The position numbers were made by a program, and so were the translations under genes. This document shows, one piece after another, positions 1-20,985 of a stretch of DNA of 64,000 nucleotides. Below the pieces are notes generated by a model that worked only from the letters and a program-made list of their open reading frames with translations, was not told the DNA's origin and searched no databases. Position 1 is the first letter of the stretch. Every line of letters begins with the position of its first letter. The DNA lies in the NCBI RefSeq assembly GCF_024713975.1, contig NC_091110.1, forward strand, positions 3,049,001 through 3,113,000, written 5' to 3'. The DNA comes from Paralichthys olivaceus. Lineage: Eukaryota > Chordata > Actinopteri > Pleuronectiformes > Paralichthyidae.

Positions 1-766
1 TGTAGTATAGGTGCCTTGCAATTCTCTGTCGCCCCCCTCAGTCCTCTGACCAGTTTTTAGCATTAATCAAAATCAGGGCTCAGACCTGCAGGTGAAGTTA
101 CACTTGAACACTTGGAGGCACTTGTTCCCATTTAAAAACATACACAAAAAAATCCCATCTTTTTATTTATGTGTGTTTGCATATGCGAACAAAAAGACAA
201 ACGAATCGAGAATTTTTCACAGTGTAGCCTCATCCATAGTCCCTCTGGCTCTTCTCTCTATCTCGTTTCAGATAACTCCGGCACCGGGACTACAGGACCA
301 CAACGACCACCATCACCATTGTCTGCATTTATTACAAGAACTCAGCAATTCATTAATATATCTAGTCATGTTGTAGATCTATACATTGTTATTGTTATGG
401 TTAGCCTTGATTTTGATGGTGCCAAATTGTTACCGGTCTCTCTCTCTCCACCTCATCTCTCTCTTCTCTCCCCCGCTTTCCACCCATCTCTCCTTTCCTC
501 CCCCCTTACTTTTCTTTCCTCACCCCAACTGGTCGAGGCAGATGACCGCCCACATTGAGCCTGGTTCTGCCAGAGGTTTCTCCCTGTTCATGAGGGAGTT
601 TTTCCTCTCCACAGTCGCCTGTGCTTGCTCATTGTGGGAACTGTTGGGTTTCTCTATGTTAATATTGTCTTAAGGTCTTGACCTTTAAATGTAAAGTGCC
701 TTGAGATAATGTAAATTATGAATTGGCGCTATATAAATAAAATTGAATTGAATTGAATTGAATCCA
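1..766 (+). repeat. 3' end of a LINE inserted in a duplicated segment
   Basis: Positions 237-761 end in a LINE 3' tail: AGTGCCTTGAGATAATGTA, then GGCGCTATATAAATAAAATT and four ATTGA-type units. The insert is flanked by ATCCA at 232-236 and 762-766, consistent with a target-site duplication. The uninterrupted target survives at 4788-4792. Left of the insert, 169-202 repeats at 3131-3165 with one indel, and 210-231 repeats at 4766-4787. No gene is seen here. Confidence 0.75.
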
Positions 767-936
767 GTATGAACGGACTGAATGTTTACGGTGACCCGCA
801 ACTTTCACAACAATCATGGCTTGTGAGTATTTCATTAAAATACATTTGGAAAACTCCAAAACAATTTTCATTAAAGCACTGGTTCATTTAAATGGCTCTT
901 AATGCCTCATTGTGTCTCCTCATCAATAATACATTA
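767..936 (+). repeat. 170-bp duplicated segment, copy 1
   Basis: This stretch matches 4793-4962 over 170 bp with two differences by eye (GTGACCCGCAAC versus GTGTCCCGTAAC). Similarity stops abruptly at ACATTA on the right. On the left it continues across the LINE insertion. The function is unknown; it contains no convincing ORF. Confidence 0.8.
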
Positions 937-1194
937 TTATTATCGATCACTGTGAATAATAAAACTTGTTAAATGACTCTACATCGTGCCTGTATTCATT
1001 TGTGTTTGTACCTGGGCATGGGTGGTTTTTGGGAAACCCTCTCAGAGAAAGTAAAGTAAAAATAGATTCTTTAGATGCAAGTCCTAAGGTGGCGTTGTTG
1101 GTATTCAATTCTCTAGATCTGCCACTTGCAGTTCAACTGATATTGCCACACTATGTATGGGACAGTTGAGACCAGCGGATGAGACATTGCTGAA

Positions 1195-1345
1195 TAGTGT
1201 CAACTAAGGCTGATAGTAACACAGTCGCATTGTGGGAACTTTTGGGTTTCTCTATATTAATAAGATTTTAATGTCTTGACCTTCTGTGTAAAGTGCCTTT
1301 AGATAATGTATATTAGGATTTGGCGCTACACAAATAAAATTGAAT
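1195..1345 (+). repeat. second LINE 3' tail of the same family
   Basis: Contains CATTGTGGGAACTTTTGGG, GTAAAGTGCCTTTAGATAA and GGCGCTACACAAATAAAATT followed by GAATTGAG. This is the same 3' UTR end as at 600-761 and 63000-63120, but more diverged and with a shorter tail. Confidence 0.7.
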
Positions 1346-1349
1346 TGAG

Positions 1350-1540
1350 TTCACAGTTCATACTGGAACTACCTCCTCTCAGGCATAAGTCACCCTCCTT
1401 CCTCCAACTAATTCAGAACGCAGCAGCTCGGCTTTTCACTGGTCTTAAAAGGCAACTTCACATCACCGCGATCCTTGCTTCTCTTCGTTGGCTCCCTGTC
1501 TGCTTTTATGTGTTCAAGTTGTCATGTGACACAGCGTTCA
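1350..1540 (+). pseudogene. diverged fragment of LINE reverse transcriptase C-terminal region
   Basis: The plus-strand translation includes LIQNAAARLFTGLKRQ and ILASLRWLPV. This is the same block that the fragment at 2100-3062 encodes as [16 protein letters not shown] and [10 protein letters not shown]. It is about 60 codons, then similarity is lost. A dead fragment of the same broad LINE group. Confidence 0.65.
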
Positions 1541-2099
1541 TTCAGTCACTTAATTTGAACACTACCTTGTTTCCAACCACCTAAATGTGGTTGTCTAGCC
1601 TCCTTTCACATTGCATCCTGCTGATTATTTCTCTTATATTTACTTTTCTTACTGTTAACCACGCACTTTGTTTTTAAAAAACAGACTACTTTACTATTAT
1701 TATTACTAAAACTCTGCTCGCACATCTGCATTTCACCCAAAGACACAGGGGATTACCGTGATATTTCCATTACAGCAATCTCCAGACAAGAAAGGGTGGC
1801 TGTGGTTCAGGAACTAGAGCAGGTGATTCACCAATTAAAATGAAATAGTACAATACACTGACCTGGTTTTCTGGAAAAAGGTAAAGCTGACTCATATGTT
1901 GCAGCCCTGTGGCAGGAAGTGGTGCTGGTGCTTTACAGAGAGGTGAAAGGACACCTTTGCCTCTGCAAAATCAGAGGGGGTGTAGTGGAAACAGTCTGTG
2001 ACCAGAGACCACATGCTGTGGAGGAATCTACACTATCACTTAATCTTACCATAAATTCAAACACTGCCTTTTATGGTTCAGGACTCACCTGATCCAGCC

Positions 2100-3086
2100 C
2101 TAACTATAGGCTTTGTCAAAGAGGAAGGTTTTTAGTTTTACTTTAAATGCTGGGACAGTGTCTGCCTCCCGAACCCAGAGTGGGAGCTGGTTCCACAGGA
2201 GAGGAGCCTGATAGCTAAATGCTCTACCTCCTGCTCTACTCTTACAGACTCTTGGAACCACTAGAGAGCCTGTGTTTTGGGAACGAAGTGATCTACTTGG
2301 ATAATAAGGTGTTATCAGCTCTTTGATATATGAGGGGGCGTGATTGTTGAGGGCTTTAAATGTGAGGAGCAGGATCTTGAATTCTATTCTGAATTTTACC
2401 GGGAGCCACTGTAAGGAAGCTAAGACAGGAGTGATATGATCTCTCCTTCTAGTTCCTGTCAGCACTCGTGCTGCAGCATTTTGGACCAACTGGAGACTTT
2501 TAACAGTCTTCATGGAGCATCCTGCTAATAGAGAGTTGCAGTAATCTAATCTAGAGGTTACAAATGCGTGGACTAGTTTTTCAGCATCCTGCTTAGACAG
2601 GATGTTTCTAATTTTGTTAATATTGCGCAGATGGAAGAAAGCCGTCCTAGACACTAGTTTAATATGGGGGTCACATGACATGTCTTGGTCGAACAACACT
2701 CCAAGGTTCCTCACAGTGGAGCTGGAAGCCAGACTGACACCATCCAAGGTGACTATCTGGTCAGACAGTGTTTCTCTGAGATGTTTAGGGCCAATTACAA
2801 CAACCTCAGATTTGTCTGAGTTCAAAAGTAGAAAATTTTGGGTCATCCACGCCTTGATATCTTTGAGACATTCCTGAAGTTGAACTAGGCGATTAGATTC
2901 ATCATGCTTCATGGAAATATACAATTGGGTGTCGTCTGCATAGCAGTGGAATTGTATGTGGTGCTGTCTAATAATGTTGCCTAAGGGGAGCGTATATAAG
3001 GTGAAGAGTATTGGTCCAAGGACAGAACCTTGTGGAACTCCATGATTAACTTGCATGTGCATGGAGGAGTCATTGTTAACGTTAAC
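2100..3086 (-). mobile_element. 5'-truncated LINE (L2/CR1-Rex1 group) with open RT fragment
   Basis: A 320-codon open frame (3062-2100) with coding similarity extending a little further, to about 3086. It shows RT motif B ([10 protein letters not shown]) and catalytic motif C (YADD), then a thumb/C-terminal region ending [11 protein letters not shown]. The N-terminal endonuclease and the first RT motifs are missing. The 5' edge abuts an (AATC)n run at 3086-3109. The usual 3' tail is not found below 2060, so both ends are incomplete. No stop codon in 320 codons suggests a fairly recent copy. Family placement is by recalled similarity. Confidence 0.8.
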
Positions 3087-4765
3087 AAATCAATCAATCA
3101 ATCAATCAGACTAAAGTTGACTAAAGACTAATGTGTGTTTGCATATGCGAACAAAAAAGACAAACACTTATTTAGAACAAGATTGACTTTATTTCCTAAG
3201 AAACTTGTTTAAGTGTTAAATGCATTGGAGTCATAATGCACCCAAAACTGGCAGCATTCCCAAAACCAAAGATAAATTCTCTACAAATGTGACTTGGGAA
3301 TCAAGATCGACTGATTTAACTGTTTAGTTCTCAATAACTCATTATTGTACCTGAAACACTGAGATTTGCTTACCTATAAACTACAACCTCAAATTATATT
3401 CTATCCAAGCAGTCATATATATATATTAACACACAGCTCTCCACATCATCACCCCCCAAAAAACATCTTCATCAGTATAAGAAGCACAAAGTAATGATTA
3501 TCATTTCGACATTCAGTCTTTTGATACCATAGAAATGAACTTATTACAACAAAACAATAAGTAAACAGCTGAAAAATATTTACTCAGAATCAGTCAAAAA
3601 AAATTATGGCAAAATGCTCGAGTGGTAACACTGAAAGAATCAAACACACATGGAATCAAATTTCAAAAAGACAGAAAAGGAGGTAATGTAACAGCTGGGG
3701 CAGAGCCGACTCAAACAACCCAAGGTCATTTTAATACAATACTCACAAGTCATACTCAACGCTCACTGTGAGAATATCCCCTTTGTCCACTGCAATGGAC
3801 AAAAATACACTCAAGTGAAATTGTGGCTTCGAATGAAATGGTTTGCAGCAAATTAAAAAAAGCTTTGCAGTATCAGTTCAACACTGGTTGCAAAAGTAAC
3901 AGAATATGAATCTGTTTTTGGTTGTTTTGCATTGAAAGGCATCTTGGGAATGTTCTAGGCATTAAACAAAGTATTTAATGTGTTGTACTGATGATCGATC
4001 TAAAGACATAAATGTCAATCCAAACCATCACTTTAATATTGTCTACAGGGGACAACGAATGTGGCTGTGTGTGGACACTGTATAGGAGTGGTGAAGCATG
4101 TGAATTATGCATTTGCATATTTATCTTATCAAATTGTTCATCTTGAAGATTTAGCTTTTATATTTGTTCTTTTTTTGCACTGCTGCTTTAGTTTTTTATT
4201 AATAATAAAAGAGTTTCTTGTGTTATGTGATCGGGCCTAGATTGAGATGAGAGGAAACACCAGACGTGACTGACTGGAGTTGGCAAAATCACGACTGTTG
4301 AAGCCTCCTAATAGCTTTGGCTAATTTGTGGCGATGTCAGATAACTTCATAAAAACACTGATGCAGCGTCACACAGCAACTGAACAGTGTGACGACATAA
4401 TAATCTGAGTCTAAATTTCTTCCAGACTATCTCTGTCACTTTTGGAATCATTTCTGTTTTTTGCTTCAAGGAGCTTAAGACAATATTTTCCAATGTCTTC
4501 TTTTTGTTTTGGACTGTTTGTCAGTTTACTATAATTTTAGGCCACAAATTCTTACATGTGTGAAACTGGAACCAACTAATTTTAGCTTTGATAAATTTAA
4601 ATTAAACAATTAACTACTGTAATTGACAATTGTGCAATTTAATCAATAGAATTCCTTCTAGGACACATGCATGTTGTATACTTCACATTCATTGATTACT
4701 ACCTTTGAGCGGGGACAAGATAAAGTAGTTTTTACCAACATACTCCTTATGGAAAACCTTTTTGC

Positions 4766-4962
4766 GAATTTTTCACAGTGTAGCCTCATCCAGTATGAAC
4801 GGACTGAATGTTTACGGTGTCCCGTAACTTTCACAACAATCATGGCTTGTGAGTATTTCATTAAAATACATTTGGAAAACTCCAAAACAATTTTCATTAA
4901 AGCACTGGTTCATTTAAATGGCTCTTAATGCCTCATTGTGTCTCCTCATCAATAATACATTA
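4766..4962 (+). repeat. duplicated segment, copy 2 (pre-insertion form)
   Basis: Homologous to 210-236 joined to 767-936, without the LINE. It is therefore the empty-site version of copy 1. It sits in low-GC non-coding sequence downstream of cnnm3. Confidence 0.8.
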
Positions 4963-7856
4963 ATATACAAACACAGGAAATGTTATTTAAAAGCCATTTC
5001 TAACATAGTCCACATGTTCATTTAACAATGAGTTGGATGACAAAAGCTTAAAATGCATATTGAGCTATAGAACCCACAATGTGTTTAATTGAGTTATAAT
5101 GACTGGATGCTTGCTTGCTGACATGTACTGGCGAAATATTGCAGAATATCACACTCACACACAGACTCACACATTCATAGACAGATGTGAACATGTACTG
5201 GAATGTTAACAAACTCAAATACGTGAGAATCAGACAGGACGATAAACAAGGTGCTTCAATATTAATAATAAATCTCCTTGGCCGAGCAAATGGATGTTTA
5301 AGGACAGAATGGGAGCATCTGACTAGTTCCTGGGTTTAAATGACTCAGTGAGTTCAGATCAGGCCTCAGATTCACAGCGCTCTCTCTGCTGGACCACAGA
5401 TTCAGGGCCAGTGAAATACCACGAGGTACCTCAATGTACGACGATCCAGTGAAAGTCTAACAGGGGGGTAACAGCTGAGTATTTCAGAAGAAAGGAGTAG
5501 TACATTTGTAAATACTTAGTTCCTACAGCAAAACGACTTATGATATGTCTGTAACTGAATCCAAACTATTGCAGTGAAGGTAGGGCTGGGTATCGTTTCT
5601 CAAGGTTTTTGAAATGTAATACCAGCACCGATTCCAAAAATGGCAGATCACTGCCCAAATAAAAACTATACAGTTATAAATGTGTTGTATAAGTTTGGAA
5701 CTGTATGTCTGAAACAACAGCAATATGAATATTAGGGGCTGATTAATCAGATGAATCCATGCTGTACAAACTTACATCAGTTAAAGTTGATGTCCAAAAA
5801 ATAATATTTCAAAATGTGTAACATTTTCTCCAAAGTTAGCATAGCGGTTGGGGGGGTCGGTATATTTAAAATCCACTATCCGCCGTTAAGTTTTGATGCG
5901 CTATTGTTCTTGCACACTTAAAATGACTTAAATGATGCATTTATGGATTGTGAAAATAGTTGGTGATTAATTTTCTTTTAATAACTTGTTTCTTCTCTTA
6001 GATTCATATTTTGGCTGTTTTGAACTTCTACTAACTTGATTGTTGTCAGATCTTGTGCCACTTCAGAAGTCGTACACTTTATTGTTTCAACCTTGAATAT
6101 TTACAGTATAAACCATCCTTCATTGTTTCACGGTTCAAACCTTTTTGGCCATATACACACTACGCCTGACGGAATTGTTACATGAGGATATAAAGCGCAG
6201 ATGTACCCCAAAATAGCTTAAATGATCGACAGTGCACAACTTTAATGTGCAAATCTGCTTTCCAACAGCTTGACTGTTTTTTAGTGTCTCAAACGGACGG
6301 ATGCTTGAGTACACAGGCACAAACATGCACACACTCACACACGCATACATCATCCATATTCAAATGTAGCTTTGGCACCCAGCAAGGAAAACGTGAGGAA
6401 TGGAAATTCAGAGTTTAGTGTGAAAGACTAAACTTGGAAGAAAAGCACAGCAAAATTAAAATAATGTTTGTGTTTGTAAAATAGTAATTCAAAGTGTATA
6501 AAACAACATAGAATAATGATTGCAATTGAAAACTCCAAATGTAATGGGCTGGAGATGAGAAGTGAGAGCAGTGGATCAACATAATAGACAAATAAAATCA
6601 GTCTTACTCCAGTCATGTCCAAAAACTACTTTCCAGCCATAGATGATATATATAATATATATAAAACACAAAGAAATGTTTTTTCTTTTTACAGTGTGCA
6701 GACAGAACTGCACTACCCATGAGCCTCCTCTTCTGTGGAGCTTTCTTGGGCACTACTCCCACCTGTGGAAGCCGACCAATGACAAGAGAGCTTGGGGTGA
6801 GTTGGGGGGGGGGGATAATGGCAAACACACGTTGTGGTGACGGAAGATATTTAAAGAGCGGAAACAGCAGAGTGACATTTGCTGGAGATGTGGAAGGTGG
6901 CACAAGAGAGACGAAGAAGGGCCAGAGTTTAAGGACAAGAAAAAGTTGTTGCATAGAGAGCTTGAATCAAACCAGAATAAAAGTTTCAAAAAACATTTGT
7001 AATGATTGAAATAACTTCCAACTTTTTTTTAAATCAAACTCCATCTCTTTAAGATCTCATCAAAGAAAATGTAATACCTTTCCAAATCAAGCAAACAAGC
7101 GGCTTGGGCTATGTGTTTTCAATAATTCACCATATTAATATTTCATTAAAAAATAACAAACTGTAGAATGAAAAAGCAAATCGACAAGAACTTTTTTTGA
7201 ATTCTATGAATAACACAAACACTGTGAAAACTGTTGTAGCAGATGCTGGTTTGTCTTTGAACACTTTTGTGCCATCTTGTCTTGTCACTGTGTTTTGTGG
7301 CGTACCACAACTTGGTGATGTAAGACGTCCTCAGAGAGACATATGGGAGTTCTGCTCCAGATTTGATTTCTGCTCACCAAACTAAATGTGAATTAATTTG
7401 CCACTGAAAGTAGTCTCTGGCAAATGCATTGCATGCAAATGCAAAAAAAGTAATAATTTTAACAAAAAAAACTATATGACAAATCAAACATAATGTAAAA
7501 GAATATATTTCTTAAATTAATATATCAGTCTATTAATTTAACAGAATGATTTAATTTCCAACTAATTTAAGAAATGTGTCATGAAAGGTAATATATTTTA
7601 ATACATATTTTTAAATGTATCATTATTCCGGGAGGAATATCCTATTAAAACACCATAATAATTTATTATCCATTACCTTGTATATAATTTAGCCCAAACA
7701 CATATTGTAAATACCAGAATTTTAAAGGCTAATTGAATAATTACTAAGAGTTCAAGATATTTCACCTTTAATTAATGATCAAAGAACATTGTTTGTAAAG
7801 TAATCAGAACTCAAACATTTAGCAAAATTGTTATTTTTTGATTAATGTTAAAGGAG

Positions 7857-7938
7857 GTTGTTTCAGAAAGCTTTCCATTTCAGGGTTAAGTTAAGAGAGT
7901 TGTTTCAGAGAGGTTTCATTTCAGGGTTAAGTTAAGGG
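7857..7938 (+). repeat. two-copy tandem repeat, about 42-bp unit
   Basis: The unit GTTGTTTCAGA...CATTTCAGGGTTAAGTTAAG occurs at 7857 and again at 7899 with few differences. It lies in the cnnm3 downstream region. Confidence 0.75.
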
Positions 7939-8277
7939 TCATTTATTTGAAGACACTGGTTGTAAGTGGTCTGAGAAGATCTCCGATATGGACGTCAGAG
8001 GACATGTTAATCACCTTCAAGTCATTGTAATATCTGCGTGTTATTTAATGGAGGAAAATGAGACAGACATGCAGTTAATGAAAGAACACAGGGTGAGAGA
8101 GCACATCTGTCCGAGTTTACAAACCCAACAGAGAGGTGAGAAGAGGGGAGGAATGACACAGGATGAAGGAACAGAAGAGCCTCACAAACACACTAATCTA
8201 TGCCCTGATTCTGAATCTAGTGGAGTACTTTCTGTCATTAATTAAAAAAAACACCCACTGAGACTGTTGATTTGAGA

Positions 8278-8278
<1 letters not shown>

Positions 8279-8334
<56 letters not shown>

Positions 8335-8430
8335 AGAGTGAGAGTGAGTGAGTGAGTGAGTGAGTGAGTGAGTGAGAGAGAGAGTGTGAGAGAGAGAGAG
8401 TGAGTGTGAGAGAGAGAGAGTGTCCTTAAT
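8279..8430 (+). repeat. compound microsatellite (TG)n-(AGTG)n-(GA)n
   Basis: A TG run to about 8333, then AGTG-type repeats, then GA/GTGA repeats. It probably lies in the cnnm3 3' UTR, where the transcript would carry CA- and CACT-type repeats. The long open frame across it is an artefact of the repeat. Confidence 0.9.
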
Positions 8431-8767
8431 GTGTGTGTATGTGTTATGCACAGTCTGCTGTCATGCTACTGACAGGCTGCATTTCATACCTCATGCAAAA
8501 AAACTACTAACAGTAGTTCTCAATGGTATCAAAGAAGGAAAAGTTTACAGGAAACTCTGGACGAGCCAGAGGACAGAGGAGACACGGAGGCACGCAAGGA
8601 GGAGGAAAAAAAGAGAGAAAAAATCAATTTAGTTCAGCTGAAGGGAAACAGGAAATAACATTCCTAAAAATCCTACAAAGACGTTAGTGAAAGAGTTTCA
8701 GAGTGATTTCCAGCATCAGCAGTGAATGTTAGTTTAGAGATCTGCTGGGCCGGTGGACCCCGGGGGG

Positions 8768-17862
<9,095 letters not shown>

Positions 17863-17893
17863 ATTGGAATTGGTCAGCCTGGCTCTGCGCGGA

Positions 17894-17901
17894 TCATGTG
17901 A
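17894..17901. promoter_or_regulatory. M-box / extended E-box upstream of the cnnm3 start
   Basis: TCATGTGA, flanked by ACGCC on the plus strand, is the extended E-box favoured by MITF/TFE-family bHLH-ZIP factors. It lies 32 bp upstream of the chosen cnnm3 ATG in a GC-rich leader that also holds a GC box (CCCGCCC at 17921). Occupancy is not shown by sequence. Confidence 0.4.
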
Positions 17902-17982
17902 CGCCGACCCCTGCAGTAGTCCCGCCCACCTGGAGAGAGGGGGGTGTGCGCCAGCCAAACAAACTTGCAACTGAGCTGCGTT

Positions 17983-17994
17983 GGCGGCCATTTT
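17983..17994 (-). promoter_or_regulatory. YY1-type site overlapping an upstream in-frame ATG of cnnm3
   Basis: The plus strand reads GGCGGCCATTTT. The minus strand AAAATGGCCGCC matches the YY1 consensus (AAnATGGCnGC), a common element just downstream of transcription starts in CpG-rich vertebrate promoters. Its ATG (17991-17989) is in frame with cnnm3 and has a good Kozak context. It could act as an alternative start or only as a promoter element. Confidence 0.5.
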
Positions 17995-18128
17995 GGCGCT
18001 GCTAACGTCCGTGCTGCAGCGGGCCGCACGTCCATTTCGGTGCTCGATTCTGAATGTTTTCGTTTTTTTTTTTTTACCGCACCGCCTCTCATCAGAGGCA
18101 GCGAATCAGAGCCAGTGTTTGTCCGCAG

Positions 18129-18133
18129 CCAAT
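18129..18133 (+). promoter_or_regulatory. CCAAT box in the cnnm3 promoter region
   Basis: CCAAT within GCAGCCAATGAAAG lies about 270 bp upstream of the chosen cnnm3 start, in the GC-rich stretch 17860-18140. CCAAT boxes work in either orientation through NF-Y. This is a short motif with limited weight on its own. Confidence 0.3.
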
Positions 18134-20621
18134 GAAAGACGGCGAAACACGCGCATCTCTGTTGTGTTTCTCCATAACAAGTCATTCATCAACCTGGTCC
18201 TCTCTGCCAGAGGGAAGTGACCTGCAACAGACCGTGCTCACTGCTGGAGATTATTCCTCCTCAGTGGCTGCGACTTTATCTCCCACTCCTTGGCAAAAGC
18301 AATTCCAAAGTTCAACCACAGCCTGCCTGGGTCCGTCAGTCTTTGGAAACGCTACACTTTGAGTTAATGTTACAGCAGCGGAGCAATGAGTGACCCTGAA
18401 AACAGGAGGGGGGATTTGTACACGAAGCACCAGGAGGATTCCCACTCCATCCCTCTGAAGGCCCAGTCACACCAGGAAGTGTTCCGCAAAGTTCATTCAT
18501 GTGAGAAGTGAAAAGTATGCGTGTGGTGCAGTTAATATAATGACGAACAATATCACCTACTCCCCCTGATGTGTTCCTCCAAGCTCCAGCCTGATAGAAC
18601 ATATTTCCACATAACTATTGTGATTGCAACGTTTCATTTCATTTCAAATGTTGGCCCTGGGCTCAAATCAGACTGCTGTCACCTGATGTTACCCTTTGTT
18701 GTGTATTTTGTCCCCCGTTTCTCATACATCGTTTCATGAGATTACAGGGATGGACGACTCCGTCAATGTGCACATGGACATAGACATGAGGAATCCCATA
18801 ACATGAGCTGCACCTTTAGTGCAATGCAGTCTGAAGTGGTCTGAGGTCATGAAATCAATCTGGTGTGCATGTTCTTAATATTACCAATAATAATAATATG
18901 TTAAATCAGTAGTTTTATCTCTGCAGTCCGAGGAGTAGTGCAGGATTTTGTAACCAGCTTCCTTTTGATAATAGAACCGTCTCCACCCTCATGCTATGTA
19001 ATCATCCGTCATGTCAGTTAGAAGTGAAACAAGCATGGCGTTTTCTCCGGAATCAAAAGCACACAAGGCTGAAAACCAATCCAGCCGAGATAAACCACAG
19101 AAAACTTTGCATATCAATCAAGGAGACAGATTTTCTGTAGAGAAATATATCTCAGGTTTATTAACCCCATAGATTTCTTCAAATGCCTTACAGTAGTTAT
19201 AAAATAGTTTGTACACATTGCTTTAAGTTACACAGTCCGTGTTTGGAAGTGCTCCTCCTCCTCTGCTCCACCATTACAATAAAAGACAAAAAAAATCACA
19301 GCAAGTCAAGTCAAACATGTTGCAGCAGTATTCGATTATCATCTACTGTATATACCCTGGAGAAATGAAAAAGGTCATTTCATTTCTCTTCAGTATGGAG
19401 AGTATATGAATCAACTGCCTTGATTTGAAGTATTATTGTAATGGTTACCAATGGTTGTTTATCTGCATTGCAACTCAAATCTGGAAAAATACTGCCTCAA
19501 TATCTCAGTGTGCAAAGAAATCCAAACCCATATAGGTTTGTTTTATATAAAAATGGATGATAATAGATGAAAGAGCATGTTTTGGTTCACTCTTCTTCCC
19601 CTTGTTTCTGCATTGCTCCACATGCTTAAAACCTCAAGTGGTTCACTTGTGAATGATACACAGTGTGGAAAAAAATCACTGGCCTGAGAGACTGCGCCAG
19701 AAAATATTTAACCTTCATGCAGGTCTAATCATCACACTGCTGCAGGACTAAAAAACAACACTCCAGAAGCTGCTGATAAGTCCTGCCCCCCTCCAGTCCC
19801 ACTACAAAGAAAACAGCTTAACAGATTGGACCAGTAGTCCAACCTGGAGGAATTTCAATACTTCTGAACAGCAGGAATGAAGTCAAGAGCAGTGCAGGGT
19901 GAAAAAAAAGTGACTAGAGGCAAAAGGATTAATGGGAGGGGAGAAGAAAAAGGGAGGGAGATAAAGGATAGCAATGGATGACAGGAAATGGGGGAGGAAG
20001 GGAAAGGAGAGGAGCAAGGATTTTGGCTACAAAAGAAGCTTTGGTTGACACGTCTAATGAAGAATAAAATAGAAGCAAGCTACAGAAGATAGGAGGAGCA
20101 AATTATTTGAGGTCAACTCTGTGCAACGTTTATTGCTATGTAATGCCTTCCTAGTAAAACAACAGGAATAAAACTTAAAATAACACCATCTCTTATTGTA
20201 AATAGAGCTATTTTCATCTCTCTCAGCATCACACAAATGCCCATGTACAGAGTATTTACAGAAATATAACAGCAATCAGAAAACTGAACACAGTGTTTCA
20301 GGGTAAAGTGACCCAATAAAAGCTGTGAGAAACAGCTGGAAGCCCGTTTCACAGAACCACACCCTCAGGTGTGCATCTATAACAAACAAAAAAAAGAAGA
20401 AGCAAACAATAAATAAAACATTAACAACAAATTACTAAGAACAATTGATTTCACATTTCCCACAGCCAACCAGTGGCTTCACTGGAAACCAGCACAGGAC
20501 CAATTGCTACACAAGACCTATATGAACCAGCAGGCAGGTCTATATTTTCAAGAAATACACAGTAAGGCTATGTCGACTGTGTATTTGCAATAAAATCTAT
20601 GGTGTTCACAATCTTCTCCAT

Positions 20622-20985
20622 GGCCGGATTCACCTGGGACAGGGCCCCAGGGTAAAAATGAGCTTCTGGGCCTCCATCACTTCCCCCATTTTCTCCCATT
20701 CCTTTGTACTGTATGTGGAATTCTGTGGTATGCTAGGAGCTCTGCCTAGTTCACTCCATAAAGCTCTAATCAGTTTAACAATATGTAACATTTGGGCACA
20801 GTGAGATCCTTTTTGAGATAAAATCTTACACTAAGAAAATAAACCTTTGTGCCCTTAAGAGTTGATTTGGGGCTTTAATGGTGCATATACTTCCTCTTTT
20901 ATTCTAATATATAATTTGAAATATAAATGACTACACAGCAGATGACACAGTGAACACTGTGGCTCTTGGGGTTTTTAATCCGGCC
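20622..20985 (+). mobile_element. short MITE-like element
   Basis: Perfect 9-bp terminal inverted repeats: GGCCGGATT at 20622-20630 and AATCCGGCC at 20977-20985. The first 60 bases include ACAGGGCCCCAGGG and GGGCCTCC, wording seen in fish non-autonomous DNA elements. No flanking duplication is obvious. Confidence 0.45.

Larger units (their letters stand above)
3110..8767. other. cnnm3 downstream region: 3' UTR candidate and AT-rich non-coding DNA
   Basis: Positions from 8767 down to about 7925 are the likely cnnm3 3' UTR, with AATAAA on the minus strand at 7947-7942. It includes the microsatellite at 8279-8430. Further down the sequence is AT-rich. A diverged interspersed repeat starts near 5583 (GGGCTGGGTATCGTTT), of a type common in fish. 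The open frames here are short and show no recognisable domain or splice pattern. Confidence 0.5.

Noticed and set aside
8242..8451. Open frame made of Ser/His/Thr repeats
   Set aside because: A direct product of the TG/GA microsatellite.
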